The translations under genes and the position numbers were made by a program. This document shows positions 17,651 to 26,758 of a stretch of DNA of 64,000 nt, piece after piece. The notes under the pieces are model-generated. The model was not told the origin of the DNA. It saw only the letters and a list, made by a program, of their open reading frames with translations, and did not search any database. The DNA comes from Balneola vulgaris DSM 17893 (GTDB lineage Bacteria > Bacteroidota > Rhodothermia > Balneolales > Balneolaceae): contig NZ_AQXH01000001.1 in assembly GCF_000375465.1 (NCBI RefSeq), positions 1,263,212 through 1,327,211 of the forward strand, read 5' to 3'. Every line of letters starts with the position of its first letter. Position 1 is the first letter of the stretch.

Positions 17651-18429
17651 TAAATAGTTATTTCACCTTTTAGATACGTAACGGCTTCACCTAATATCTC
17701 TGTTCGGTCTCCCTTATAACGACATAAAAGATCGCCCCCACGCTTCGAAATCTGGCGAGCTGTTAATTCCGTTTTATCCAAACGCTGTGCCCAATAAGGA
17801 GTCAATTTTGTATGAGCAGAACCGGTTACCGGATCTTCGTCTATACCACATTGAGGGGCAAAAAACCGGGATACAAAATCAACCTTATCTCCGGGGGCAG
17901 TAACGATTATGCCACGAGCATTCACTTCAGATAGTAGTCTGAAGTTTGGGTTTAATTCAGCTACCGCTTCTTCCGATTCTAATACAACCATATAATCGTC
18001 TGTGGCAAAAACTAAATCTGAGCGGACGCCTAATCCTTGAAATAGCACCTCTGGTGGCACCACAGCAGGCATATCATCGGTAGGGAAGTCCATTTTCAAC
18101 TTATCTCCCTCTCTTTCTACCATCAGTGTTCCACTCCTTGTTTCGAAACTCAATGCCTTTTGCTTATAACCTAACTCTTCGAACATGATATGGGCGGTTG
18201 CCAACGTTGCATGCCCACATAAATCCACCTCCGTAGCGGGTGTGAACCATCGCAATTCAAAATGATTTTCTCTTTCTACAAAAAAGGCCGTTTCTGAGAG
18301 ATTATTTTCAGCCGCAATTTGTTGCATCAGCGAATCCGATATCCATTCATCTAATGGACAAACAGCGGCAGGATTACCACTAAACATAGTTGATGTAAAT
18401 GCATCGGCTTGAAAAAGAGAGAGTTTCAT
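17650..18429 (-). CDS. PhzF family isomerase/epimerase
   Basis: A 259-aa cytoplasmic enzyme of the diaminopimelate-epimerase-like PhzF fold. Diagnostic motifs are FQADAFTSTMFSGNPAAVCPL at the N-terminus (shown as FTSTMFSGNPAAVCPL), NNLSETAFF with the presumed catalytic Glu, RWFTPATEVDLCGHATLA, and CGIDEDPVTGSAH. No phenazine genes are nearby, so this is one of the many PhzF-like proteins of unknown substrate. It is first in a two-gene operon with the permease and divergent from mutS2, with a 63-bp shared upstream region. Confidence 0.9.
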   Translation of the reverse strand: MKLSLFQADAFTSTMFSGNPAAVCPLDEWISDSLMQQIAAENNLSETAFFVERENHFELRWFTPATEVDLCGHATLATAHIMFEELGYKQKALSFETRSGTLMVEREGDKLKMDFPTDDMPAVVPPEVLFQGLGVRSDLVFATDDYMVVLESEEAVAELNPNFRLLSEVNARGIIVTAPGDKVDFVSRFFAPQCGIDEDPVTGSAHTKLTPYWAQRLDKTELTARQISKRGGDLLCRYKGDRTEILGEAVTYLKGEITI

Positions 18430-18492
18430 AGAGCAGAAAATTAAGGTTATCTTTAGTCGCTTGAACCTAAGGCAAATTTCTTAAAATTTCTG

Positions 18493-20898
18493 ATGAAGCT
18501 TTACCCCGAATCACTTTTAGAAAAACTCGGTTACGAACAATTACGAGAAGAGACTATCTTGTATTCTCAATTTGTTAGAAGCGAGGAGATATTAAGAGAG
18601 ATTTACCCATCCAATCATCGCCCTACCGTTCATACTCTTCTTGCTCAGACAAACGAAATGATGAGCTTGCTAAGAGATCCAGATCCATTCCCTTTAGGTG
18701 AGTTACAAGGCTTAAAGACCTATGTTCAAAGAGCCAAGCCTACGGGTAGCATCCTTCCATTACCTGCATTTATTGAGGTTCTAAAACTTATCAGCACTGC
18801 ACGCTTTGTAAAAAAGTTTATTGAACAGCGAAAGGATAGCGTACCTGAGTTAGCGGTAATTGCTCAGAGGCTGATTCCCATGAAGGAATTGGAGCAATAC
18901 ATCAAAGGAAAGGTTACCGATACCGGTGAATTAAAAGATGATGCGAGCCCAGAGCTCAAATCAATTCGAAGAAAGTTAAACACTAAGAAGAACGACTTAA
19001 GATCAACCATCAACCGTTTGATGCGGAAGGCGGTAAAAGATGGGATGTCGTCGGATGAAGGAGCTACCATTCGTAATGGCCGAATGGTAATCCCTGTACA
19101 GGCTGAATATAAAAGGCAGATCCAAGGCTTTATTCATGATGTTTCCAGTACTGGGCAAACAGTTTATTTAGAACCTGTTGAAGCACTACACCTTAATAAT
19201 GAGATACGTCAGTTTGAAATTGAAGAGCAGCAAGAAATTGAACGTATTCTAAAAGAGCTCACCAATCACATTCGGCAGAATGGAGACTACCTCCTTCAAA
19301 ATGAAGACACCTTAGCACAAATAGATGTAATAGCAGCAAAAGCAAAAGTGTCTATAAAGTTAGATGGTGAGATTCCTATTATATCTCAGAACAATCGCCT
19401 CAAACTAAAGAAAGCTTTTAACACCAATCTTCTACTTAAAAACTTACAGCTTAAAGACGAAGAAAGAGACGACATCATACCACTGCAGTTAGAATTAAGC
19501 CCCGACGAACGGTGTTTGATGATTACAGGCCCAAATGCTGGTGGTAAATCGGTTGCCATGAAGACAGTGGGTATTTGTTCATTAATGATTCAATCTGGCT
19601 TTGCTATACCCGCTGATCCTACTTCTGAAATACCCATCTTCAATGGTTTCTTCATTGATCTTGGAGATGATCAATCGATCGAAAATGACTTAAGTACCTT
19701 CTCCTCTCGCCTTAAGTGGATGCAAGAAACATTGGACAACTTTACAATGGGGAGCTTGGTATTAATTGATGAGGCAGCAGCAGGTACCGACCCTGAAGAA
19801 GGTGGTGCCTTATTTCAATCCTTTATTGAGCATTTGCTTCGCAATGAGTGCAAGGTGATTGTAACTACTCACCACGGTAGCCTTAAAGTATTTGCCCATG
19901 AACATGAAAATGCGGTAAACGGATCGATGGAGTTCGATCAAGCCTCCCTTTCCCCTACCTATAAATTCAAGAAAGGCATTCCAGGAAGCAGTTATGCATT
20001 CGAGATTGCCCAAAGAATGAATATCAAAGGGAATGTATTGCAGCGTGCTCGAGTGCTATTGGGTGAATCGAAAGATAAAATGGAATCTTTGATCTCCGAA
20101 CTGGAGACGAAAACCCAACAAGCAGATGAGTTAAAAGAGAAATTTGAGCAACTCAAATCTAAAGCCGAGACAGATCGCAATCGTTATCTGAATAAGCTTG
20201 AGGGGATTAATAAAGAGAAAGAAAAGATTCGCCAAAAAGCACTTACCGAGGCGAAGTCGATCATGGATAGCGCCAACCAAAAGATTGAGAAAGCGGTTGA
20301 ACAAATCGTTGAAGAGAAGCGCACAAACAAACGTGACCTGAATAATATTCGAAAAGATATAGCGAGCGAACGCGCTTATATTGAAGAGTCGCTCGAGGAT
20401 ATTAAAGAAAAAAGAGAAGCTCGTTTTAAGAAATCGGAAACCCCACCTAAAGTTGGCGACCATGTACGTTTTGTAGATGGTAACACCACCGGTGAACTTG
20501 TTGAAATAAATGGTAAGCAAGCCGTAGTTCAGGCCGATGGGCTTCGCCTTAAAACGAAATACAAGAACCTCATCAAAGTTGAGGTTCAAAAGAAAAAGCA
20601 GAAAAAGAAAGTCCGTACTGCCGTTCTAGAAGGTGACTCTTCATTAAAAGAAGCCGTTAAACCTACTTTGGATTTACGTGGTATGAGAGCAGATAAAGCA
20701 CTCAACGAAGTAATGCTTTACTTAGACCGCGCTGTATTCAGAGGGATGCATCAAGTGGAAATCATTCACGGTAAAGGTGATGGGATTTTAAAAGACCAAG
20801 TTCATAGCTACTTAAACGAGCGAAACGACATCAAGTCTTTTAATTTAGCGAATGAAGATTTTGGTGGCGCTGGATGTACTATTGTGAAGATTAAATAA
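18493..20898 (+). CDS. mutS2: Endonuclease MutS2
   Basis: An 801-aa MutS2, full length for the family. It lacks the mismatch-recognition domain of MutS and starts with the core/lever region. Walker A is GPNAGGKS (residues 346-353), Walker B is LVLIDEAAAGTDP, and VTTHHGSLK follows. A long coiled coil (about 525-660), a KOW-like segment (VGDHVRFVDGNTTGELVEI) and a C-terminal Smr domain from about residue 726 (LDLRGMRADKALNEV, IIHGKGDGILKD) complete it. Known roles are suppression of homologous recombination or rescue of collided ribosomes. Confidence 0.95.
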   Translation: MKLYPESLLEKLGYEQLREETILYSQFVRSEEILREIYPSNHRPTVHTLLAQTNEMMSLLRDPDPFPLGELQGLKTYVQRAKPTGSILPLPAFIEVLKLISTARFVKKFIEQRKDSVPELAVIAQRLIPMKELEQYIKGKVTDTGELKDDASPELKSIRRKLNTKKNDLRSTINRLMRKAVKDGMSSDEGATIRNGRMVIPVQAEYKRQIQGFIHDVSSTGQTVYLEPVEALHLNNEIRQFEIEEQQEIERILKELTNHIRQNGDYLLQNEDTLAQIDVIAAKAKVSIKLDGEIPIISQNNRLKLKKAFNTNLLLKNLQLKDEERDDIIPLQLELSPDERCLMITGPNAGGKSVAMKTVGICSLMIQSGFAIPADPTSEIPIFNGFFIDLGDDQSIENDLSTFSSRLKWMQETLDNFTMGSLVLIDEAAAGTDPEEGGALFQSFIEHLLRNECKVIVTTHHGSLKVFAHEHENAVNGSMEFDQASLSPTYKFKKGIPGSSYAFEIAQRMNIKGNVLQRARVLLGESKDKMESLISELETKTQQADELKEKFEQLKSKAETDRNRYLNKLEGINKEKEKIRQKALTEAKSIMDSANQKIEKAVEQIVEEKRTNKRDLNNIRKDIASERAYIEESLEDIKEKREARFKKSETPPKVGDHVRFVDGNTTGELVEINGKQAVVQADGLRLKTKYKNLIKVEVQKKKQKKKVRTAVLEGDSSLKEAVKPTLDLRGMRADKALNEVMLYLDRAVFRGMHQVEIIHGKGDGILKDQVHSYLNERNDIKSFNLANEDFGGAGCTIVKIK

Positions 20899-20901
20899 AA
20901 A

Positions 20902-20929
20902 TCGCCATCTACTATTTAGTAAATGGCGA
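20902..20929. terminator. Bidirectional hairpin terminator
   Basis: TCGCCAT-C-TACTA pairs with TAGTA-A-ATGGCGA around a 2-nt loop, one mismatch. T residues follow on the minus-strand side (TTTTTAT), so it best serves the AhpD-like gene and overlaps the end of mutS2 transcription. Confidence 0.7.
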
Positions 20930-20958
20930 CTATTTCAAAACCAACGAATGCTGGTGAA

Positions 20959-21315
20959 TTAGTTAAAAGCGCCTTCTTCTTCCAAGAACTCAAGCGTCTC
21001 TACTCCTCTTCTCAAATGTGGGATTACGATACTACCACCAACAATTAAAGCCACATTCATTGCGTCTGTAATCTCTTCTTTGGTCGACCCAGTTTTTGCA
21101 CATTGCTCTAAATGATAGTCGATGCAATCATTACAACGCAATACCATTGAAGCCACTAAGCCCAACAATTCTTTTGTTTTTGAATCTAAAGCACCCTCTC
21201 TATAGGTGTTCGAATCCATGTTGAAGAATCGTTTAATTCCTAAGTGACCCAACTCCATAGTTTTGTCATTTAGCTCTTCTCTTTTTTTTCTGAATTCCTG
21301 AAGTCGATTGCTCAT
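20959..21315 (-). CDS. Carboxymuconolactone decarboxylase/AhpD-like protein
   Basis: A small 118-aa all-helical protein. The redox motif C61-N-D-C64 followed by H68 (RCNDCIDYHLEQC) is the AhpD-type active site, and the Glu/Asp-rich helix after it (STKEEITDAMNVAL) is typical. Such proteins are thiol peroxidase or disulfide reductase partners; no peroxiredoxin gene is adjacent. It is monocistronic on the minus strand. Confidence 0.88.
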   Translation of the reverse strand: MSNRLQEFRKKREELNDKTMELGHLGIKRFFNMDSNTYREGALDSKTKELLGLVASMVLRCNDCIDYHLEQCAKTGSTKEEITDAMNVALIVGGSIVIPHLRRGVETLEFLEEEGAFN

Positions 21316-21399
21316 AATTCTTTTGGGGATTTATTATTAAGTGGCTATTCTTTTGCCTGAAGTTACGCACCCTTGTGCCCTAGCTCAAGCATCTATAAC

Positions 21400-22896
21400 A
21401 TGTTCGCAAAAAAGAATTACAAACATAAACTCGTTGTTGTTGGAGACAGCCTTTCTCAAGGCTTTAAGAATGGAGGAATCTATCGTACTGATATCAATTT
21501 CCCGTCTTTTTTACACCGTTGTTTTGATCCACTTCCGCCATTTCATCAACCAAGGTTTACGGCTCAAGCTGGAATCCCCATCAACTTAGAGGTAATTCTA
21601 CGTGGTTTAGCCGATGAATTTGGGTCTGATATTAACTGGATGGAATATCCAGCGGCCGCTACGCACACGTTTAAGACTTTAAAACGCATTAAGAAATATT
21701 GGGAAGGCGGGCTGAAAGATCTCAGCATAAATCAACCTACGCCTTATCATAATCAGTCTATTTGGGGCTTTGCCATCAATGACTCTTGGATTGTAAACCA
21801 TAAAAATAGCCAAGAGTACATCAATGAAAACAAAGAAAGCTACTCTGTTTTTGGAGTACTACCTGAACATGCCAAGTATGTAACTTCACAATTGGTGCTC
21901 AACCCAACTTTAGGGGAAACCCACTACACGAACACACAACTTGATAACATCGAATTACTACAAGAACAAGGTGGTATCGAAAATCTAATTGTGTGTTTAG
22001 GCCATAATAATGCCTTAGGCGCTGTTGTAAACTTAGAATTGAAATGGTCTACCGAAGAAGATTTAGTGGCATTTACTCCACATCGGCAGCACTCCATTTA
22101 CCGCCCCGAACATTTTGAAAAGGAATATCGCCAACTTGCTGAGCGTATTCATAAACTAGGAGTTAAAAGAGTATTTGTTCCAACCATTCCTTATCCAACC
22201 ATTCCTCCTGTTTGTAGAGGGGTGAATTCGAATCTTAGTTCAGAACGCTTAGGCTATTTCGATTACTATACTCGATTTTGGATATGGGATGAAGACTTCG
22301 ATCCTGATAGACATCCCCATCTTACGAAAGATGAAGCCATACATATTGATTTAACAGTGGATGAATTCAATATGATTATTCGAAAAGTTGCCAAAGAATA
22401 TGGGTGGCATGTAGTGCCTATAGCTAAAAATGTAGCGCATATGGCTAAGCGCCGTTTAGGGGGTGAAACACTAAGAAGCTATCCAGATGCTTTCATACAA
22501 GCACTATTGCGTAATGAAAACACACGTCACCTAGTTAATGATAAAGGCGAGGCTATACTCACTACCGATTTCTTACGTCTTAACGATGAGGGAAAAATAT
22601 ATAAAGGTGGCATCTTCAGTTTAGATGGACTTCACCCTACCACCATTGGTTATGGGCTGATGGCCAATGTGTATTACAATGTGATGAAACAAGCCGGGGT
22701 TGATTTTACCCATGCACTAGATTGGGATCATATCATTGCTGAAGACACTCTAATTACAAACCCTCCTACTTTACTCTCCGAACTCCGATCAGTCTTAGGC
22801 TTCTTAGCGCTCGGTAATCAAGAGCGATTTTTCAAGCTGGGCAAGAACATTATGGCTCAAGCTCTAGAGCTGCTATCGACCGGAACACAGGACTAA
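21400..22896 (+). CDS. SGNH/GDSL-type hydrolase domain protein, large
   Basis: A 498-aa protein with an N-terminal VVVGDSLSQG motif (nucleophile Ser17), a GHNN motif at residues 201-204 in the position of SGNH block III, and LDGLHPT with Asp409 and His412 completing the triad. It is about twice the size of usual GDSL esterases because of insertions between blocks. No signal peptide or membrane helix is visible. I chose ATG 21400 because it lies ten residues before the GDSL strand; the upstream TTG at 21373 would add an unconvincing nine residues. Substrate is unknown; esterase or lipase activity is inferred from the triad. Confidence 0.75.
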   Translation: MFAKKNYKHKLVVVGDSLSQGFKNGGIYRTDINFPSFLHRCFDPLPPFHQPRFTAQAGIPINLEVILRGLADEFGSDINWMEYPAAATHTFKTLKRIKKYWEGGLKDLSINQPTPYHNQSIWGFAINDSWIVNHKNSQEYINENKESYSVFGVLPEHAKYVTSQLVLNPTLGETHYTNTQLDNIELLQEQGGIENLIVCLGHNNALGAVVNLELKWSTEEDLVAFTPHRQHSIYRPEHFEKEYRQLAERIHKLGVKRVFVPTIPYPTIPPVCRGVNSNLSSERLGYFDYYTRFWIWDEDFDPDRHPHLTKDEAIHIDLTVDEFNMIIRKVAKEYGWHVVPIAKNVAHMAKRRLGGETLRSYPDAFIQALLRNENTRHLVNDKGEAILTTDFLRLNDEGKIYKGGIFSLDGLHPTTIGYGLMANVYYNVMKQAGVDFTHALDWDHIIAEDTLITNPPTLLSELRSVLGFLALGNQERFFKLGKNIMAQALELLSTGTQD

Positions 22897-22903
22897 TTTT
22901 TAT

Positions 22904-22970
22904 TTAGATTTATTCCATATTAGGGTTGACGACCAGTTGAAATACCCTTAACTTAGATTTATTCTAAATT
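22904..22970 (+). promoter_or_regulatory. Promoter with duplicated operator-like motif for the imelysin/TonB cluster
   Basis: TTGACG (22926-22931) and TAACTT (22949-22954) are 17 bp apart and form a plausible promoter. The 12-mer TTAGATTTATTC occurs at 22904-22915, upstream of the -35, and again at 22953-22964, overlapping the -10. The second copy is a palindrome (TTAGA-N5-TCTAA, 22953-22967). The placement suggests repression, probably by a metal-responsive regulator. Confidence 0.55.
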
Positions 22971-22994
22971 AAGATAACAACTATAATCCCCCTC

Positions 22995-24218
22995 ATGAAG
23001 ATCTCTAGACTATTATTCATCTCTATTTTATCTATATCATTTATTTCTTGTGGAATTAGTACAGATAACGATATCGACTTAGATATCCCTGCTGATTACA
23101 CCTTTACGAGAAACGGTAGCAGCTCTGTTTCTTTCAGTGGTCAAACCACTCGCATCAAAATGGCTACGGAACTTGTAAGCGCAATGATGGCTTTCGATAC
23201 TTCCACCGAAGAGTCGCTACTTGAAATGTTTCGTAACGAAACCTCACAAGGTGGCGACGCCGACCCATTTACTGATGCTGAATTAAACGCATCAACTAAA
23301 AGCATTAAAAGTAAAGTAGCTGCATCTGCTGATTTCTATTCAGCGAATACTACCGAAAGTGCTGAAGTAAAAGCTGACTTTGAGGCGTGGATTAGCGCAC
23401 AAGTGAATGAAGTATTCCCAAACGAAGATTCTTTAGCGAGGCCAGGAGTGGCAGGTCAAATCGCCGATGGTTCTTCTACTCGTTATGTAAGTGCAAAAGG
23501 CCTTGAGTACAATCAATTAGTTGCAAAGGGACTTATTGGTGCCCTGATGACAGATCAAATGCTTAATAACTACTTATCTGTTTCAGTACTAGATGCAGGA
23601 AGTAACCAGCAAGACAATAACAGTGAAGTACTTGTTGATGGCCAAAACTATACCAATATGGAACATAAGTGGGATGAAGCTTATGGTTACCTATTTGGTG
23701 CTTCTCAAGACCCAGCTAACCCATTAGCTACTTTAGGAGATGATAACTTCCTAAATAAATACCTCGGTCGTGTAGTTGATAATCCATTGTTCAGCACGGT
23801 AGGAGTTGATGTGTATAATGCATTCAAAACGGGTAGAGCAGCAATTGTAGCAAGTGAATATGACATCCGTGATGAGCGAGCGAATATTATTAGAGATCGT
23901 ATTTCAGCTGTAATTGCCATCCGCGCTATCTATTACTTACAAGCTGGAAAAGATGCACTTTCTGGTACTGAAAAAGACTTTGGTGCTGCATTCCACGATC
24001 TATCTGAAGGTTATGGTTTTGTATACAGCTTACAGTTTACTCGTATTCCTGGAACCAACGCACCGTTCTTCACTCGCTCTGAAGTAGAAGGATTCTTAAA
24101 CGATTTAATGGGTGATGGCGAAAATGGATTATGGGATGTAACTCCACAAACTCTTGATGATATCTCAGCAAGCATTGCAGCTAAATTCAACTTCAACGTT
24201 GAACAAGCAGCAAGCTAA
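22995..24218 (+). CDS. DUF4856 domain lipoprotein
   Basis: A 407-aa predicted lipoprotein: signal peptide with lipobox ISFISCG, then IPADYTFTRNGSSSVSF, the usual start of the DUF4856 family found in Bacteroidetes-type genomes. The rest is mostly helical with no recognised enzyme motif. It is the first gene of a four-gene unit with an imelysin-like lipoprotein, an HTTM protein and a TonB-dependent receptor, which suggests a cell-surface or periplasmic role in iron or other metal uptake. A strong terminator-like hairpin follows it, so it may be made in excess over its downstream partners. Confidence 0.8.
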   Translation: MKISRLLFISILSISFISCGISTDNDIDLDIPADYTFTRNGSSSVSFSGQTTRIKMATELVSAMMAFDTSTEESLLEMFRNETSQGGDADPFTDAELNASTKSIKSKVAASADFYSANTTESAEVKADFEAWISAQVNEVFPNEDSLARPGVAGQIADGSSTRYVSAKGLEYNQLVAKGLIGALMTDQMLNNYLSVSVLDAGSNQQDNNSEVLVDGQNYTNMEHKWDEAYGYLFGASQDPANPLATLGDDNFLNKYLGRVVDNPLFSTVGVDVYNAFKTGRAAIVASEYDIRDERANIIRDRISAVIAIRAIYYLQAGKDALSGTEKDFGAAFHDLSEGYGFVYSLQFTRIPGTNAPFFTRSEVEGFLNDLMGDGENGLWDVTPQTLDDISASIAAKFNFNVEQAAS

Positions 24219-24238
24219 ACCATTTAAAATTTCAACAG

Positions 24239-24267
24239 GCTGGTTGAAATGATTCAGCCAGCTTTTT
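24239..24267 (+). terminator. Hairpin terminator inside the metal-uptake gene cluster
   Basis: GCTGGTTGAA (24239-24248), loop ATGA, TTCAGCCAGC (24253-24262) with one G-T pair, then TTTTT. It is a textbook intrinsic terminator 20 bp before the next start codon, leaving no room for a new promoter after it. It probably attenuates rather than ends transcription. Confidence 0.85.
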
Positions 24268-24287
24268 GTGTTTAATATCCCCTTATC

Positions 24288-25400
24288 ATGAGAGCATTAA
24301 CCATCCTTTTTTTACTTCTATCAGTACTAACCGTTAGTTGTACAGAAACTGATTTATCAGGACCAAGCAGTAACGACTTCGATCGTCAAGCTATGCTTGA
24401 AAACTGGGCTGATAATATCATTATTCCATCTTACGAAGCATTTAGTGGGCATATGGCTACGCTACATGCGGACGCTGAAGCATTCACTACCACTCCCAAT
24501 CAAACAACCTTAGATCAGCTTCGCAACAGCTGGGAAACGGCTTATTTGAGCTGGCAAAATGTATCCCAATTTGAAATTGGTACTGCTGCACAAATTCGAT
24601 ACCGTGATAACATGAACATTTATCCAGTTAACACTACTGAGTTAGAAAAAAATATCGCCGACGGTTCGTATAACTTGAGTTTACCTGCTGAAAACGACCG
24701 CCAAGGTTTTCCTGCTTTAGACTATCTATTGTTTGGCCTTTCAACTAACGACGGTGACATCTTAGATTATTATACCACCCATCAAAATGCCGATGGTTAT
24801 AAAACTTATTTACTAGCTGTAACTGAACGAATGAAGGGGCTCACAGATACTGTATTAGATAGTTGGAAAGCGGGGTATCGCGAAGAATTTGTTCAGAACT
24901 CAGGAAATGGAGCCAATTCATCCGTAGACATGATGGTAAACGATTATGTGTTCTACTATGAGAAAGTACTTCGTGCTGGTAAAATTGGTATTCCTGCCGG
25001 TGTGTTTTCAGGTTCACCACTTCCAACACATGTTGAAGCTTATTACAACCAAGAGCTTTCAAAAGCCTTAGCCCTTGAAGCTATCGATGCGGCACAGGCT
25101 TTCTTTAACGGGGAGTACTTTGATGGGAATGGATCGGGTGAGAGTTTAAAAAGCTACCTCGATTTCTTGAATACAATGAAAGAAGGTGCCGATTTAAGTA
25201 ATCGTATTAACACTCAGTTTGAATCAGCACGTTCACAAGCGAATTCATTAAGCTCAAATTTCAGAGTTCAAATCAATACCGACAACAGTGCTATGCTGAG
25301 TACATATGATCAACTACAACGCAACGTGGTATTCTTAAAAGTTGACATGCTCCAAGCACTTAACATTAATGTAGATTATATAGACGCCGACGGCGATTAA
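24288..25400 (+). CDS. Imelysin-like lipoprotein
   Basis: A 370-aa helical lipoprotein (lipobox TVSCTE). Family features are EAFTTTPNQTTLDQLRNSW, SWQNVSQFEIG and DRQGFPALDYLLFG. Imelysin-like proteins are linked to bacterial iron uptake and usually carry GxHxxE. Here the corresponding segment is G140-F-P-A-L-D145, so the His and Glu are replaced by Pro and Asp. This could be a divergent metal site or a non-metal-binding subfamily. It is followed after two bases by the HTTM gene and is likely exported to the periplasm or outer-membrane inner face. Confidence 0.82.
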   Translation: MRALTILFLLLSVLTVSCTETDLSGPSSNDFDRQAMLENWADNIIIPSYEAFSGHMATLHADAEAFTTTPNQTTLDQLRNSWETAYLSWQNVSQFEIGTAAQIRYRDNMNIYPVNTTELEKNIADGSYNLSLPAENDRQGFPALDYLLFGLSTNDGDILDYYTTHQNADGYKTYLLAVTERMKGLTDTVLDSWKAGYREEFVQNSGNGANSSVDMMVNDYVFYYEKVLRAGKIGIPAGVFSGSPLPTHVEAYYNQELSKALALEAIDAAQAFFNGEYFDGNGSGESLKSYLDFLNTMKEGADLSNRINTQFESARSQANSLSSNFRVQINTDNSAMLSTYDQLQRNVVFLKVDMLQALNINVDYIDADGD

Positions 25401-25402
25401 CA

Positions 25403-26758
25403 TTGAATAGATCCGCTGTAGCTACATATTTTCAACGTACTACTTCTGCTGCTCCACTAGCTGTATTCCGAATTCTCTTTGGAATCATGATGCTGTGGAG
25501 CATCATTCGTTTTGCTACTAATGGCTGGATTCAAAAACTTTATATAGAGCCTACTTATTTCTTCTCCTATTATGGGTTTGAGTGGGTTAAGCCACTAGGC
25601 TCATACACTTATCTACTCTTTATACTCTGTGGCCTTTCAACAATTGGTATCACTTTAGGATATCGATACAGAGCTTCGATTCTGCTCTTTTTCCTCAGTT
25701 TTACCTACATAGAATTGATGGATAAAACCACCTACTTAAATCACTATTACTTCATCAGTGTTTTAAGCTTTTTAATGATTTGGCTACCGGCTAACGCTCA
25801 CTTTTCATTAGATGCTAAGCGAATCCCAGAACTCAGAGTTAAGGAAATACCTCAGTGGTGTGTGGATGCAATCAAGCTACTGATTGGTATAGTGTATTTT
25901 TACGCTGGTTTGGCCAAGCTCAATTCTGATTGGCTATTTAAAGCCATGCCCCTCCAAATCTGGTTACCAGCTAAATATGATATCCCTTTATTAGGGTCCT
26001 TATTCCAACAAGAATGGACTCATTATGCTTTTAGTTGGGCAGGAGCTATTTATGATCTCAGTATTCCTTTTCTACTCTTATGGAAACGAACTCGAGCCAT
26101 TGCATTCATTTTAGTGATCACCTTTCATGTGCTTACAGGGGTGCTTTTCCCAATTGGTATGTTCCCCTATATCATGATTGCCAGTGCTACGATATTCTTT
26201 TCTCCTGAACTCCATGAAAGAGTATTAGCTAAGCTTCGAAAAGGGACATCCTTCTTAAAAATCCCTAAGGCAGAACAAGGCTCTTATGCATTTTCGAGTG
26301 ACTTGGTGAAAAAAACCAGCCTTGGAGTAGTCTCGGTTTTACTCATCGCTCAGTTACTGATACCATTCCGTTTCTTACTATATCCCGGCAATTTGTATTG
26401 GACAGAAGAAGGCTATCGCTTTTCATGGAGGGTGATGCTTATGGAAAAGGCGGGCTATGCCAATTTCAAAGTAGTAGACCCAGAAACAGGCAGACAATTT
26501 TATATAGATAACTCAAGATTCCTCACTTCATTTCAAGAGAAACAAATGGCAACGCAGCCCGATTTTATCCTTGAATATGCGTATTTTCTGGAGGACTATT
26601 ATAAAAACGAAGGCATCAAAGATCCCCAAATTTATGTTGAAAGCTATGTAGCCCTGAACGGCCGTAGTAGTCAACCTTATGTTGACCCAAATGTGGATCT
26701 CACAACCATTACCCCTTCTTTAAAACACCGAACCTGGATCCTCCCTTTTAATGACTAG
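25403..26758 (+). CDS. HTTM domain (vitamin K-dependent gamma-carboxylase-like) membrane protein
   Basis: A 451-aa polytopic protein with about eight helices in the first 330 residues and a soluble C-terminal part. The N-terminal APLAVFRILFGIMMLWSI and the helix IVYFYAGLAKLNSDWLF with WLFKAMP are typical of the HTTM family, which includes gamma-carboxylases. The junction GYRFSWRVMLMEK is typical of the carboxylase-like luminal domain. No vitamin K biosynthesis gene is nearby, so function is inferred from family only. The start is TTG, two bases after the imelysin gene; it overlaps the receptor gene by eight bases. Confidence 0.82.
   Translation: MNRSAVATYFQRTTSAAPLAVFRILFGIMMLWSIIRFATNGWIQKLYIEPTYFFSYYGFEWVKPLGSYTYLLFILCGLSTIGITLGYRYRASILLFFLSFTYIELMDKTTYLNHYYFISVLSFLMIWLPANAHFSLDAKRIPELRVKEIPQWCVDAIKLLIGIVYFYAGLAKLNSDWLFKAMPLQIWLPAKYDIPLLGSLFQQEWTHYAFSWAGAIYDLSIPFLLLWKRTRAIAFILVITFHVLTGVLFPIGMFPYIMIASATIFFSPELHERVLAKLRKGTSFLKIPKAEQGSYAFSSDLVKKTSLGVVSVLLIAQLLIPFRFLLYPGNLYWTEEGYRFSWRVMLMEKAGYANFKVVDPETGRQFYIDNSRFLTSFQEKQMATQPDFILEYAYFLEDYYKNEGIKDPQIYVESYVALNGRSSQPYVDPNVDLTTITPSLKHRTWILPFND

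Noticed and set aside
18436-18475. Inverted AAGGTT...AACCTAA segment between the phzF-like and mutS2 genes, first read as a DtxR-type site
   Set aside because: The spacer is too long (about 15 bases) for such operators and neither gene is metal-related.
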